Below, piece by piece: positions 18,117 to 27,190 of a stretch of DNA of 64,000 bases (position 1 is its first letter; each line of letters begins with the position of its first letter). Below the pieces are notes generated by a model. That model was not told the DNA's origin. It saw only the letters and a list, made by a program, of their open reading frames with translations, and did not search any database. Origin of the DNA: Corticimicrobacter populi (GTDB lineage Bacteria; Pseudomonadota; Gammaproteobacteria; Burkholderiales; Burkholderiaceae_B); the NCBI RefSeq assembly GCF_003123725.1, contig NZ_QETA01000001.1, forward strand, positions 558,001 to 622,000, in the 5' to 3' direction. A program made the translations under genes and the position numbers.

Positions 18117-19637
18117 ATGAATCCGATCATCAGATTCCGGCAGGGTGTTCCTGCCACGGCCACCTGGCGTACCGCCTGCTGTGCGGTGCTTTCCGTTGCG
18201 ACATTGGCATGGCCGTCCGTGTCCTTGTCGCAGCCTGTCGGGCTGCCCAACATGGGGGCGGCCTCGGCGGCAGAGCTGTCGCCGCGCCTCGAACGCCAAC
18301 TGGGTGACGCCATCATGATGCAGGGGCGACGCGATCCGACCTACATCCATGATCTGGACCTGACTCAATATCTCAACGAAATGGGGCAGAAGCTGGTGCG
18401 GCATGCCTCCGGTCAGGCTCCCGACATTTCGCTGTTCGGCGTGCGTGATCCATCGATCAATGCTTTCGCCATGCCGGGCGGCTACATCGGTATCCATAGT
18501 GGCCTGTTTACCAGTGTTGAATCCGAGTCGGAGCTGGCCGGCGTTACGGCGCACGAAATCGGCCACGTTGCGCAGCGCCATATCGCTCGCGGGCTGACCC
18601 AGCAGGCCCAGAACAGCAGCATCATGATGGCATCGATGGCTGCGGCACTGCTGGCAGCACTGGCGGGCAGTGTCGATCTGGCGCAGGGCGTGGCTGTATT
18701 CGGCCAGGCGGCGGCCATCGATCGCCAGCTCGGGTTCTCGCGTGATGCCGAGCGCGAGGCCGACCGGGCCGGTTTCGATATGCTGCGCAAGGCGGGCTAC
18801 GATCCTGCCGGCATGGCGCAGATGTTTCAGCGCCTGATGAACAGTTCGCGCCTGAACGAGGGTATGGGCGGGGGGGCATACGCTTCCACTCACCCCTTGT
18901 CGATCCAGCGGATGTCCGATATCCAGAATCGCATGTCCCAGATGACACCGAGTTCGCATGTCAGCAGTGATGACTTCTGGTATTTGCGCGCCAAGTTGCG
19001 TGTGTTGCAGGCGCTGGATGCACAGTCGCGTCGGCTGGTCATGCAGCAGCTTCAGCAAGAGGGACAGTCCCTCTCGGGTACGCGCCAGCATGCGGCCTGG
19101 TTCGGACTGGCTGTTGAGGCCCTGCGGCGCAAGCAGGCCGATGAAGCCGAGGGCTGGCTGAGCAAGTTGGCAGAAGCCAGGCAGGATACGTCTTATGCGG
19201 CCGGCTTGCGGATCGAGCTGGCGCAATTGCGGGGACAGAATGAGCAGGCCGTGGCACTGGCCAGGGCTGCCGTGCAGCGCTGGCCACAGCGCCAGGCATT
19301 GCAACTGGCCCTGGCAGAAGCCCTGTACGCCACGCAGCATTTTCAGGAGCTGGAGCGCCTGGTGGCGGCCCAGGATCCCGGGTTGCTTGAGCAGGAACCT
19401 CGATTCCGTCAGTTGCAGGCGTTGGCTCAGGATGCCCAGGGCAATCTGAGTGCGTCGCGTCGCACGATGGCCGAGTTCTACATCATGACCGGAGCCTATC
19501 CTGCCGCAGTGTCGCAGCTGCATCAGGCGCGTGCCGTGACGGACGACTTCTATGTCCAGTCGCAGATCGATGCACGTATTCGTCAGGTTCAGGAGTTGAT
19601 GGACAGCGAAAAGCGCTTGCGAGAGCAGTTTGGCTGA
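18117..19637 (+). CDS. bepA: Periplasmic M48 metalloprotease, BepA-like, with TPR-type C-terminus
   Basis: 506 residues. BepA-type proteases degrade misassembled LptD and BamA and help outer-membrane protein assembly. A signal peptide spans roughly residues 1-38 (ending VSLSQP). The zinc protease motif HEIGH is at 146-150, with further ligand and glutamate residues in the later READRAGFDML segment. After about residue 280 the protein is alpha-helical and repeat-rich, matching the TPR substrate-binding part. It is divergent from the mutase gene (72-base gap) and convergent with the YheT-like gene, with a hairpin at 19639-19669 after the stop. Confidence 0.9.
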   Translation: MNPIIRFRQGVPATATWRTACCAVLSVATLAWPSVSLSQPVGLPNMGAASAAELSPRLERQLGDAIMMQGRRDPTYIHDLDLTQYLNEMGQKLVRHASGQAPDISLFGVRDPSINAFAMPGGYIGIHSGLFTSVESESELAGVTAHEIGHVAQRHIARGLTQQAQNSSIMMASMAAALLAALAGSVDLAQGVAVFGQAAAIDRQLGFSRDAEREADRAGFDMLRKAGYDPAGMAQMFQRLMNSSRLNEGMGGGAYASTHPLSIQRMSDIQNRMSQMTPSSHVSSDDFWYLRAKLRVLQALDAQSRRLVMQQLQQEGQSLSGTRQHAAWFGLAVEALRRKQADEAEGWLSKLAEARQDTSYAAGLRIELAQLRGQNEQAVALARAAVQRWPQRQALQLALAEALYATQHFQELERLVAAQDPGLLEQEPRFRQLQALAQDAQGNLSASRRTMAEFYIMTGAYPAAVSQLHQARAVTDDFYVQSQIDARIRQVQELMDSEKRLREQFG

Positions 19638-19638
19638 T

Positions 19639-19669
19639 GCCCTTTTTGGCCAGTCAGGCAAAAAAGGGC
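19639..19669. terminator. Bidirectional terminator candidate
   Basis: GCCCTTTTTG (19639-19648) pairs with CAAAAAAGGGC (19659-19669), immediately after the bepA stop and before the end of the convergent hydrolase gene. The A/T runs inside the stem resemble bidirectional terminators. Confidence 0.55.
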
Positions 19670-19702
19670 GGCTGAGCACGAGCCAGATGACTCGCCGCTA
19701 TC

Positions 19703-20803
19703 CTAGAGTCCGGTTTCGAAGAAGGTACCCAGTCGCTGTGGCAGCCAGCCTTGGTGCGACGGGAAATTGCCGGTTGGAAAGACGGCATGGCCCCCGTCAT
19801 CGGGCTGATGCAGCAGTATGCTGCCTGCACATTCGGCGGCAACGGGCAATGCCTGGGCAGGCAGGAATGGGTCATTGCGGGCGTTGATGACCAGCGTCGG
19901 TACCGTCACCTGACCCAGCAATGGCTTGGCCGAGCATTGTGTCCAGTAGTCGAGGACATCCCTGAAACCATGCATGGGTGCGGTGTAGGCGTCGTCGAAC
20001 TCCTGCAGTGTGTGGGCGTGCTCGAGACGCAGGATGTCGATGACGCCTGGAAAGCGTCGTGCCTTTTCGAGCACCTTGGCTTTCATGGTCTTGAGGAACA
20101 CCCGGCTGTACAGATGACGGGGCAAGAGGGGGCGACCCAGGCTGCGACCCGATGCCACCAGATCCACGGGGGCCGAAATGGCCGCGCAGGCGGTCAGCCA
20201 GCCGGCGTCCTGACGTTGCTCGCCGAGGTATTTGAGCAGGGCATTGCCCCCCAGGGATACGCCGGCAGCATGCCACATGACCTGCGGCAGGCGGGTTCGC
20301 ACGGAAGCCAGCATGAAGTCGATTTCTTCGCTGTCGCCGGAGTGATAGGCACGTGCCAGCCGGTTCGGCGTGCCCGAGCAGCCTCGGAAATGTGGGATCA
20401 CGACAATCCAGCCGCGGGCCCGAAAATACTGCGCAATGCTCTGAGCGTATGGACTGGCGCTGCTGCCTTCAAGGCCGTGAAACAGGATCAGCGCCGGGAT
20501 GCCGCTGTGGGTGCCCAGCGCAGTCCAGTCATCGATTTCCATCCAGCGCGCTGCAGCGCCGTGTTGCAGGCCTTCGCTCTGGCCGGGTTGCATGTCCTGC
20601 AGGCTGCGCCGGGCGATCAGGCCGGGGCCGCTCCAGTCGAAATCAAGGAAGTCGCCATCGGGTGTTTCGACACGGTCGCGGACGAAATGAATCTTGTGGT
20701 AGCTGGAAAACAGGGTCGCCAGTGTCTGCGCATGTCCGCCCGGCAACCAGCGTGGTACCGGGCAGGGAGCGATGTCGAGACGGGCAACGGCAGGGGTGGG
20801 CAT
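19703..20803 (-). CDS. Alpha/beta hydrolase, YheT family
   Basis: 366 residues. The protein has the UPF0017/YheT layout: an N-terminal WLPGGHAQTL, the oxyanion region LFHGLEGSSASPYAQ, HFRGCSG and the nucleophile elbow GVSLGGN (serine nucleophile). The acid occurs in NARNDPF and the histidine in DDGGHAVFP. YheT-like proteins are predicted esterases or hydrolases without a settled physiological substrate. The small zinc-finger gene lies directly upstream, ten bases away, and is probably co-transcribed. Confidence 0.88.
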   Translation of the reverse strand: MPTPAVARLDIAPCPVPRWLPGGHAQTLATLFSSYHKIHFVRDRVETPDGDFLDFDWSGPGLIARRSLQDMQPGQSEGLQHGAAARWMEIDDWTALGTHSGIPALILFHGLEGSSASPYAQSIAQYFRARGWIVVIPHFRGCSGTPNRLARAYHSGDSEEIDFMLASVRTRLPQVMWHAAGVSLGGNALLKYLGEQRQDAGWLTACAAISAPVDLVASGRSLGRPLLPRHLYSRVFLKTMKAKVLEKARRFPGVIDILRLEHAHTLQEFDDAYTAPMHGFRDVLDYWTQCSAKPLLGQVTVPTLVINARNDPFLPAQALPVAAECAGSILLHQPDDGGHAVFPTGNFPSHQGWLPQRLGTFFETGL

Positions 20804-20813
20804 GCGGCAGCGA

Positions 20814-21029
20814 TCAATGACCGTGCAGGACGACGCCGGGCTTCAGGCGGTAGGAGGCACCGCAGTAGGGGCAATGCGCAGGTTCGCCATGCGTGACATC
20901 GAGATAGACGCGGGGGTGCATGCTCCACAGCGGTGATTTGGGCCCCGGACAGAATACGGGAAGGTCGTGTCCATCGACTTCGATGGCGGCGTGCTGAGGG
21001 ACGTGCGGGTCTGCCTGTGCTGTGCTCAT
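20814..21029 (-). CDS. Small zinc-finger protein (zf-CHCC type)
   Basis: 71 residues from ATG 21029. The pattern VFCPGP, then a histidine, then HCPYCGASYRL gives a Cys-X-His-X-Cys-X2-Cys zinc site. This resembles the zf-CHCC domain known from the mitochondrial complex I subunit NDUFS6 and widely present as a free-standing proteobacterial protein. Its bacterial function is not established. The start is preferred to the upstream in-frame codon at 21122 because homologues are short and AGGAT precedes the ATG. Confidence 0.82.
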   Translation of the reverse strand: MSTAQADPHVPQHAAIEVDGHDLPVFCPGPKSPLWSMHPRVYLDVTHGEPAHCPYCGASYRLKPGVVLHGH

Positions 21030-21169
21030 GTCTGATCCTGGGAGAAACCGTCGGGATGCGGATGGCTGTTGCGCCAATCCGGCTATTGTATCAAGACGGT
21101 GCGGTCTACAATACGCCTCCATCGGTTATTGTTTACTGATATGCATACACTATCGACAGGGCATCTCGC

Positions 21170-21919
21170 GTGAGCCGTTCTTCCGATCCACATTCGTCCA
21201 CCGATGCCCACGTAGCGTCGGCAGAGCGCCGCGCTGCGCTGATAGATGGCATGCGCCAGGTCATGCCGGCCATGCTGCCGACCGCGATCTGGGGGCTTGT
21301 TACCGGGGTGGCGATGGTCAAGTCCGGCCTGACCGAAACCATGGCGCTGGCGATGACCCTGCTTGTTTTCGCGGGTTCGGCCCAGTTGACCTCCCTGCCA
21401 TTGATTGCGACCGGGGCTCCCCTGTGGCTGATCTTTGCAGCCGGACTGGTCGTCAACCTGCGATTCGTCATTTTCGCGGCGGCGCTGCAGCCATTCTTCC
21501 GGCATCTTTCCTGGCCGCGACGCTTGGGGCTGGGCTATTTCACGACTGACATCACATTCATCGTATTCATGCCCCGGTTCGGCGAAGCGCCCGTGCCGGG
21601 CACGCGTGAGCATGTCTGGTTCTACGTAGGGGCCATCATTCCGGGATGGATCATCTGGCAGCTCTGTTCGCTGAGCGGTATCGTGCTGGGCAGCATGGTG
21701 CCTTCCTCATGGTCGCTCGAGTTCGCTGCCGTGCTGGCGCTGTTGGCCCTGGCCATGCCGCTGGTCAATAGTCGTCCGGTAGCGGCTGCGGCATTGGCGG
21801 CAGGCCTGCTGGGATGGGCGGGGCAGTGGCTGCCGTTGCGTCTGGGACTGGTGCTGGCCGTCGTGGGAGGCGTGCTGGCCGGCATCCTGGCGGAACGCCG
21901 GCTGGAGCGTGCGAAATGA
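21170..21919 (+). CDS. azlC: AzlC-family branched-chain amino acid exporter, large subunit
   Basis: 249 residues from a GTG start, about eight membrane helices after a hydrophilic N-terminus. AzlC (YgaZ-like) proteins work with a small AzlD (YgaH-like) partner to export branched-chain amino acids. The family segment AIWGLVTGVAMVKSGL and the central FAGSAQLTSLPLIATGAPLW are clear. The stop overlaps the azlD start as ATGA, so translation is coupled. It is divergent from the zinc-finger gene. Confidence 0.88.
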   Translation: MSRSSDPHSSTDAHVASAERRAALIDGMRQVMPAMLPTAIWGLVTGVAMVKSGLTETMALAMTLLVFAGSAQLTSLPLIATGAPLWLIFAAGLVVNLRFVIFAAALQPFFRHLSWPRRLGLGYFTTDITFIVFMPRFGEAPVPGTREHVWFYVGAIIPGWIIWQLCSLSGIVLGSMVPSSWSLEFAAVLALLALAMPLVNSRPVAAAALAAGLLGWAGQWLPLRLGLVLAVVGGVLAGILAERRLERAK

Positions 21920-22260
21920 ATGCAGTCGAACTCTGGTCGCAGGACGGCTATGTGTATGCCGCCATTTTGCTGCTGGCGCTGTGCAGCCTGATCACGCGTG
22001 CGGGTGTGCTTCTGGCCGGGGACCGGCTGTCCCTGTCGACTTCGGTGCGCAGGGCATTGCGCTATGCGCCGGTTGCTGCGCTGGCGGGTATTCTGGTGCC
22101 TGAAATATTGCCCTGGTCGGCTGGAGATTGGCCGCAACTCGACGAGCGCGTGCCGGCCGTGCTGGTAGCGCTGGCCGCCTATCGGCTGCGTCGCAATGCG
22201 CTCACTGTGATTGTGTCAGGCATGCTGGTGTTGTGGCTATTGCGCTGGCTGTTGCATTGA
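21916..22260 (+). CDS. azlD: AzlD-family transporter, small subunit
   Basis: 114 residues starting at ATG 21916, overlapping the azlC stop. It has four predicted helices, with the family motifs ALCSLITRAGVLL and RALRYAPVAALAGILVPE. It is the obligatory small partner of AzlC. The upstream in-frame extension lies inside azlC and is rejected. Confidence 0.88.
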   Translation: MNAVELWSQDGYVYAAILLLALCSLITRAGVLLAGDRLSLSTSVRRALRYAPVAALAGILVPEILPWSAGDWPQLDERVPAVLVALAAYRLRRNALTVIVSGMLVLWLLRWLLH

Positions 22261-22377
22261 TGCATCCCTGAATCAGGCGCAGGTGCGGCATCTGGGGTAA
22301 AATCGGATGGGTAGAAAGCATTTTTCTGGCAGGCTGTCCTGCCGCCACGGCACCATGAGGTGCTCTCACAGTCCTGA

Positions 22378-23805
22378 ATGACTCAATCCAATATATCCCC
22401 CGCCGCATCATCCGAGCAGGTGCCGCTGTTTGCAGATTCCGGCCTGCATCCCCTGATTCTCCAGGCAATTGCCGAGACCGGCTACGTTTCCCCGACGCCC
22501 ATCCAGGCACAGGCCATGCCAGTCATTCTGGATGGCCGTGACGTGATGGGCGCGGCCCAGACCGGTACGGGCAAGACGGCGGCCTTCACGCTGCCGATCC
22601 TGCACCGACTCATGCCGCTGGCCAGTACCAGTACCTCGCCGGCACGGCATCCCGTGCGGGCCTTGATGCTGACGCCGACTCGCGAACTGGCCGATCAGGT
22701 GGCCGACAATGTCCGGCTGTATGCCAGCCGCACGCCGTTGCGCTCGGCCGTGGTGTTCGGCGGGGTCGACATCGCTCCCCAGAAGGCACAATTGCGCCAG
22801 GGTTGCGAAGTGCTGATCGCCACGCCCGGACGACTGCTGGATCATATCGAACAGAAAACGGTCAACCTCTCGCAGGTGGGCATCCTCGTGCTGGACGAGG
22901 CTGACCGCATGCTGGACATGGGCTTCCTGCCGGATCTCGAGCGCATCATCCGCATGCTGCCGTCAACCCGCCAGACGCTGCTGTTTTCGGCAACCTTCAG
23001 CAAGGATATCCGCAAGCTGGCACATTCCTATCTCAACCATCCGGTCGAGATCGAGGTGGCGGCGCGCAACGCGGCTGCCGACACGGTGACGCAGATTGCC
23101 TATCCGATTGGCGGTGATGCCAAGCGGGCAGCGGTTGTGCATTTGGTCAAGTCCAAGGGCCTCAAGCAGGTCATTGTCTTTTCCAACACCAAGATCGGTA
23201 CGGCCCGGCTTGCCCGCGCCCTGGAACGTGATGGTGTCCGGGCTGAATCCATCCACGGCGACAAGTCGCAGGCAGACCGCATCAAGGCCCTGGATGCCTT
23301 CAAGGCAGGTGAACTGGAAGTGCTGGTGGCTACTGATGTGGCCGCGCGCGGTCTGGATGTGGCTGGCGTGCCTTGTGTCATCAACTACGACTTGCCTTAC
23401 CATGCCGAAGATTACGTGCACCGCATCGGTCGCACGGGCCGGGCCGGTGCATCGGGCGAAGCGATTTCTTTCTTCGCCGGTGAGGAAGAGCGACAGCTCA
23501 AAGATATCGAAAAATTGCTTGGACGCACCGTGCCGCGCGGCACGCTGGATCTGCCCTCTGTTTCGCGCGAACGCAGCAGCAGTCATCGCAGCGAGCGTGG
23601 CAGTGCATCGAACCGAGGCGAAGGCCGTCGCTATGATGGCTATCGTCCGGTACAGCAACCGGTCGATGAGTTTTTCACCAAGCCTTACGAGCCTTCCGTA
23701 GTTCCTGCAGAGGGTGCTGCTGCGACAGCGGCCGGAGATGGCAAGCAGCGTGCAGCGGCGACTCGACGTCCAGTCGCATTGCTGCTGGGCGGCAAGCGGG
23801 CCTGA
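22378..23805 (+). CDS. rhlE: DEAD-box ATP-dependent RNA helicase, RhlE-like
   Basis: 475 residues. All core motifs are present: Q-motif region PTPIQAQAMPVIL, motif I AQTGTGKT, PTRELADQV, GG, TPGRLLDH, DEAD in VLDEADRMLDMGF, SAT in FSATF, and the C-terminal lobe ATDVAARGLDV with HRIGRTGRAG. The tail after about residue 390 is serine/arginine-rich and of low complexity, as usual in RhlE proteins. These helicases remodel RNA in ribosome assembly and mRNA turnover. The gene stands alone in a 117-base upstream gap after azlD. Confidence 0.92.
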   Translation: MTQSNISPAASSEQVPLFADSGLHPLILQAIAETGYVSPTPIQAQAMPVILDGRDVMGAAQTGTGKTAAFTLPILHRLMPLASTSTSPARHPVRALMLTPTRELADQVADNVRLYASRTPLRSAVVFGGVDIAPQKAQLRQGCEVLIATPGRLLDHIEQKTVNLSQVGILVLDEADRMLDMGFLPDLERIIRMLPSTRQTLLFSATFSKDIRKLAHSYLNHPVEIEVAARNAAADTVTQIAYPIGGDAKRAAVVHLVKSKGLKQVIVFSNTKIGTARLARALERDGVRAESIHGDKSQADRIKALDAFKAGELEVLVATDVAARGLDVAGVPCVINYDLPYHAEDYVHRIGRTGRAGASGEAISFFAGEEERQLKDIEKLLGRTVPRGTLDLPSVSRERSSSHRSERGSASNRGEGRRYDGYRPVQQPVDEFFTKPYEPSVVPAEGAAATAAGDGKQRAAATRRPVALLLGGKRA

Positions 23806-23822
23806 TCCTGCCGCAGGGTCAC

Positions 23823-24290
23823 TCAGTCTGCATGCTGGGTGGCCACCTTTTCTGCCTGTCCTGCAAAAAGTGCCCGTATGTCGGGCAGCGTCGTGCGCGT
23901 GCCGATGGGGCCTTCATCCCGTGCGGCGTTGGTCTTTGCCATTGCGCTATCTTCCGCCAGCGATACCAGTAACCGGTCAAGATGTTCGATGTGCGGCAAC
24001 ATGGTGCCGTAGAACAGTGTGCGTCGGCTGTCGCAGACCAGCAGGGTGGGGAAGTTCTCGATATCTTCGTCGCCGCATAATTCCGGATAGTCTTCGATAT
24101 CTATCCAGACGAACACATGCCGGCCCTGATGCAGGGTAGCCAGTGCCTCGAAGCGCGGCTGGTATTCCCTGCATGTGCCACACCAGGCCGCACAGAAACA
24201 GGCGACCAGCAGGGCGTCCGGATCTTGCAGGGTCTCGTGCGCGGCGGACAGGCCGGGCGGCAGCGGTGCAGGCAGGGCGTAGGAAGGCAT
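23823..24290 (-). CDS. Thioredoxin-family protein
   Basis: 155 residues from ATG 24290. The redox motif WCGTC (cysteines 37 and 40) lies in FCAAWCGTCREYQPRFEAL, followed by the cis-proline region ENFPTLLV. There is no signal peptide, so it is probably cytoplasmic. It is about 45 residues longer than thioredoxin 1, with an extra C-terminal segment of no recognised role. It is convergent with the helicase gene and divergent from the EI24-like gene. Confidence 0.85.
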   Translation of the reverse strand: MPSYALPAPLPPGLSAAHETLQDPDALLVACFCAAWCGTCREYQPRFEALATLHQGRHVFVWIDIEDYPELCGDEDIENFPTLLVCDSRRTLFYGTMLPHIEHLDRLLVSLAEDSAMAKTNAARDEGPIGTRTTLPDIRALFAGQAEKVATQHAD

Positions 24291-24370
24291 GGGTACACGG
24301 ATCAGGGTTTTCGCTATGATAACGCTCAATGCCGACCGACATGCCATTGCATAGAAAGGAAGCCGACTTC

Positions 24371-25171
24371 ATGAACCAGAATCCCGTGACGCTGCCGTCG
24401 CAGTCCCTTGATCCATCTTCGGCCATGCTCGATGGCGTGGGCCGTGCCTGCGTGCGTGCCCTGGTCTCGCAATGCCACCCTCGCATGCTGTTTGCGCTGC
24501 TGTTGCCATTTCTCATCATGTTCGTGGGCGGCAGCCTGCTGCTCTGGCTGGCCTGGACGCCGCTGACCCAGGCGTTGCAGAACGGCCTGGATGGTGTGGG
24601 TGTCGTCAATCGTGTTGATCAATGGATGGTCATGGCCGGACTGTTTTCGCTCAAAGTCTGGCTGATCCCCTTGCTGGCGGTCGTGATCCTGTTGCCGATG
24701 GCCGGCATCCTGGGGCTGGTCGTGGCGGCGATCTGGGTCATGCCACTGGTGCTGTCCCATGTGGCGTCGAGGGAGTATCCCGAACTGTCCCGTCAGGGCC
24801 GGCACGCCTGGGTCGGCAGCATATGGAATACGTTGTGGGTGATGTGTATCTTCATTATTGGCTGGATGCTGACCTTGCCACTCTGGCTGATTCCGCCGCT
24901 GGGCGTGTTGCTGTCGGTGTTCTGGTGGGCCTTTGCCTTTACCCGCATCATGCGGGTGGATGCTCTGATCGAGCATGCCAGCCCGCAGGAACGCAAACTG
25001 CTTCAGCAGCGTTGCTATGGCGGCTTCTGGAGCCTGGGACTGATCTGCGCGCTGCTGCAGCTGCTGCCGCCTGCATGGCTGTTCCTGCCGGTGTTTTCTG
25101 CGCTGTTGTTTGTCCACTATGGCCTGGACAGGCTGCGGCGTCTGCGCGCAGAATCCATCATCGATGTCTGA
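24371..25171 (+). CDS. EI24-domain inner-membrane protein
   Basis: 266 residues from ATG 24371 with AAGGAAG upstream. Five to six membrane helices are visible, including FALLLPFLIMFVGGSLLLW and WLIPPLGVLLSVFWWAFAF. The protein belongs to the EI24/CysZ-like superfamily. CysZ in Escherichia coli mediates sulfate uptake, but this betaproteobacterial branch is not characterised, so no substrate is assigned. The next gene starts at or just after its stop, suggesting co-transcription. Confidence 0.75.
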   Translation: MNQNPVTLPSQSLDPSSAMLDGVGRACVRALVSQCHPRMLFALLLPFLIMFVGGSLLLWLAWTPLTQALQNGLDGVGVVNRVDQWMVMAGLFSLKVWLIPLLAVVILLPMAGILGLVVAAIWVMPLVLSHVASREYPELSRQGRHAWVGSIWNTLWVMCIFIIGWMLTLPLWLIPPLGVLLSVFWWAFAFTRIMRVDALIEHASPQERKLLQQRCYGGFWSLGLICALLQLLPPAWLFLPVFSALLFVHYGLDRLRRLRAESIIDV

Positions 25172-25187
25172 ACCAATGGATGAAAAA

Positions 25188-26018
25188 ATGAGCATCACGG
25201 AACAATCCGCTACGTCGCCTCGTCCCGAGAGGACTGTGCCGCGCATCGGCCTGTATATCATCGGCGATGAAATTCTGTCGGGCCGTCGTCAGGACAAGCA
25301 CTTTTCAAAAATGGTCGAGTTGCTTGGCGCGCGTGGCCTGAAGCTGGCCTGGGCCCAGTTCCTGGGAGACGATCGTGCAGAACTGGTCGCCGCATTGCGC
25401 CGCAGCTTTGCCTCGGGCGATATCGTATTTTCATGTGGCGGCATCGGGGCGACGCCGGATGACCATACCCGGCAGGCTGCCGCCGAAGCGTTGGGCGAGC
25501 CGCTGGTCCTGCACCCCGAGGCTCGCCAATTGATTGCCGAGCGCAGTGCCGAGATGGCGGACAAGGGGCAGGGCAGTGCCGATATGGAAACCCCCGAGAA
25601 CCGTCAGCGCCTGCAGATGGGTATGTTTCCGGCCTCGGCCGAGATTGTGGCCAACCCCTACAACAGGATTCCTGGGTTCTATGTGCGCAACCATACCTTC
25701 ATGCCGGGGTTTCCCGTGATGGCCTGGCCGATGATGGAAGCGATGCTCGATACCCGCTATGCCGATCTGCACCATCGGGAAGCCTGGGCTGAACATTCGT
25801 TTCTGGTGTTCGACATGCCCGAATCCCGCATTACGCCGGCGATGGTCGAAATTGAGCGCCGCTGGCCCGATGTCCGTGCATTCAGCTTGCCCAGCGTGGG
25901 CGAAGGCAGTGCGCCGCATATCGACCTGGGCGTCAAGGGCGAGCCACAGGCTGCTGCTGAGGCGCTGCAATGGCTGCAGAACGAAGTGACGAGGCTGGGC
26001 GGGAGGCTGGGTAACTAG
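25188..26018 (+). CDS. Molybdopterin-binding-domain protein (CinA N-terminal / MoaB-like)
   Basis: About 276 residues from ATG 25188 (GGATGA five bases upstream); ATGs at 25164 and 25176 are alternatives, and 25164 would overlap the previous stop. The conserved domain starts RIGLYIIGDEILSGRRQDKH and contains FSCGGIGATPDDHT, the signature of the MoCF-binding fold shared by MoaB, MogA and CinA. Unlike full-length CinA it lacks the C-terminal amidohydrolase domain. It is probably not a cofactor-synthesis enzyme; the molecular role of these stand-alone proteins is unclear. Confidence 0.82.
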   Translation: MSITEQSATSPRPERTVPRIGLYIIGDEILSGRRQDKHFSKMVELLGARGLKLAWAQFLGDDRAELVAALRRSFASGDIVFSCGGIGATPDDHTRQAAAEALGEPLVLHPEARQLIAERSAEMADKGQGSADMETPENRQRLQMGMFPASAEIVANPYNRIPGFYVRNHTFMPGFPVMAWPMMEAMLDTRYADLHHREAWAEHSFLVFDMPESRITPAMVEIERRWPDVRAFSLPSVGEGSAPHIDLGVKGEPQAAAEALQWLQNEVTRLGGRLGN

Positions 26019-26159
26019 AGATGATCGACCGGCATATGGCAGTGCTCAGGATAGACCGGTGCGGTGGAGTGGGGCAGTCGGATCTGGCGTTCGGTTTCTT
26101 CCCTGTTTCATGATATGGGATAGAATGGGCATTGTTGCGTTGCCGCATACGGGCCTCTC

Positions 26160-26993
26160 ATGTCTGTAAATCGTTCTGTCGATCCTGTTCCCACACTTGC
26201 CGAACCTGTTGCCGAGCGTGCTCATACCGGGCCTGCCATTGCCATCCAGGTGCTTGAGCGGGCCATGAGCCTGCTTGATGCGCTGGCTGCCCAGAGCGAG
26301 CCCGTGGCGCTCAAGGATCTGGCACAGGGTACGGGCCTGCATGCCTCGACTGCGCACCGGATTCTCAACGACCTGGTGATCGGCCGTTATGTCGAACGTG
26401 TAGATAACGGACTGTATCGGCTGGGCATGCGCCTGCTTGAGCTTGGCTCCCTGGTCAAGGGGCGACTCAATGTGCGCGAGGCTGCCATTGATGCCATGCG
26501 AGCGCTGCACAAGCGCACCGGGCAGACGGTCAACCTGTCGATCCAGCAGGGGGACGAAATCGTCTATGTCGAACGGGCCTGGAGCGAGCGCTCCGGTATG
26601 CAGGTGGTGCGTGCGATAGGGGGCCGAGCGCCGCTGCATCTGACTTCCACCGGCAAGCTGTTTCTGTCGCTGTTCGATGGTCGTCAGGTTCGGGCTTATG
26701 CCTTGCGTACCGGACTGGCAGGCAATACCCGCAACAGTCTGACCGATCTGGACAGGCTTGAACGTGAAATCAACCTGGTACGCCGGCACGGCTATGCCCG
26801 TGACAACGAAGAGCTTGAGCTGGGCGTGCGTTGCATGGCGGCAGGGATTCGCGATGATGCCGGCCGGTTGGTGGCCGGATTATCGATTTCTGCGCCAGCA
26901 GAGCGCTTGCAGGATGAATGGCTGCGTGATCTCGTGGAAACGGCAAGCCAGATTTCGGCCGCCCTCGGGTATGAGCCAGGGCGCATGGCCTGA
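26160..26993 (+). CDS. IclR-family transcriptional regulator
   Basis: 277 residues. The N-terminal winged helix-turn-helix (about residues 28-85, LERAMSLLDALAAQSEPVALKDLA, then STAHRILNDL) is followed by an IclR ligand-binding domain with the late GLSISAP segment. IclR proteins respond to small organic acids, usually controlling neighbouring catabolic genes. Here the neighbours are the MoaB/CinA-like gene and the phasin, so no target is obvious. A TAGAAT (26123-26128) lies upstream as a possible -10 element. Confidence 0.88.
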   Translation: MSVNRSVDPVPTLAEPVAERAHTGPAIAIQVLERAMSLLDALAAQSEPVALKDLAQGTGLHASTAHRILNDLVIGRYVERVDNGLYRLGMRLLELGSLVKGRLNVREAAIDAMRALHKRTGQTVNLSIQQGDEIVYVERAWSERSGMQVVRAIGGRAPLHLTSTGKLFLSLFDGRQVRAYALRTGLAGNTRNSLTDLDRLEREINLVRRHGYARDNEELELGVRCMAAGIRDDAGRLVAGLSISAPAERLQDEWLRDLVETASQISAALGYEPGRMA

Positions 26994-27016
26994 TTCGGAT
27001 GATGCGTCTGTGATAC

Positions 27017-27079
27017 TGCGCTGCACAAAAAATATTTGACATTTCACAGGGAATATTTAAAATCGGTTTGTGCATTGCA
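27017..27079 (+). promoter_or_regulatory. Phasin promoter flanked by TGC-N3-GCA dyads
   Basis: A consensus -35 TTGACA (27036-27041) is followed after 16 bases by TAAAAT (27058-27063). TGCGCTGCA (27017-27025) lies just upstream of the -35 and TGCATTGCA (27071-27079) just downstream of the -10. Phasin genes in PHA producers are repressed by PhaR, and CTGC-N3/4-GCAG has been described as its site in Paracoccus. Assigning these dyads to PhaR is inference. Confidence 0.6.
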
Positions 27080-27190
27080 ACAAGGGTCGATTCAGGTAGC
27101 AGATGAAATACGGCCCACGTCATGAGTCGTTGTAACCACTCTTTCATTCATACCTCGAGCCAGGCAACTGGCCACGACCCGGAGAAATAC

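Noticed and set aside
16653-19679. Minus-strand frame of 1008 codons spanning the mutase and the whole antisense of bepA
   Set aside because: Only the part from 18044 down has family similarity; the upstream half mirrors the codon structure of the BepA gene, which has its own signal peptide and HEIGH motif.
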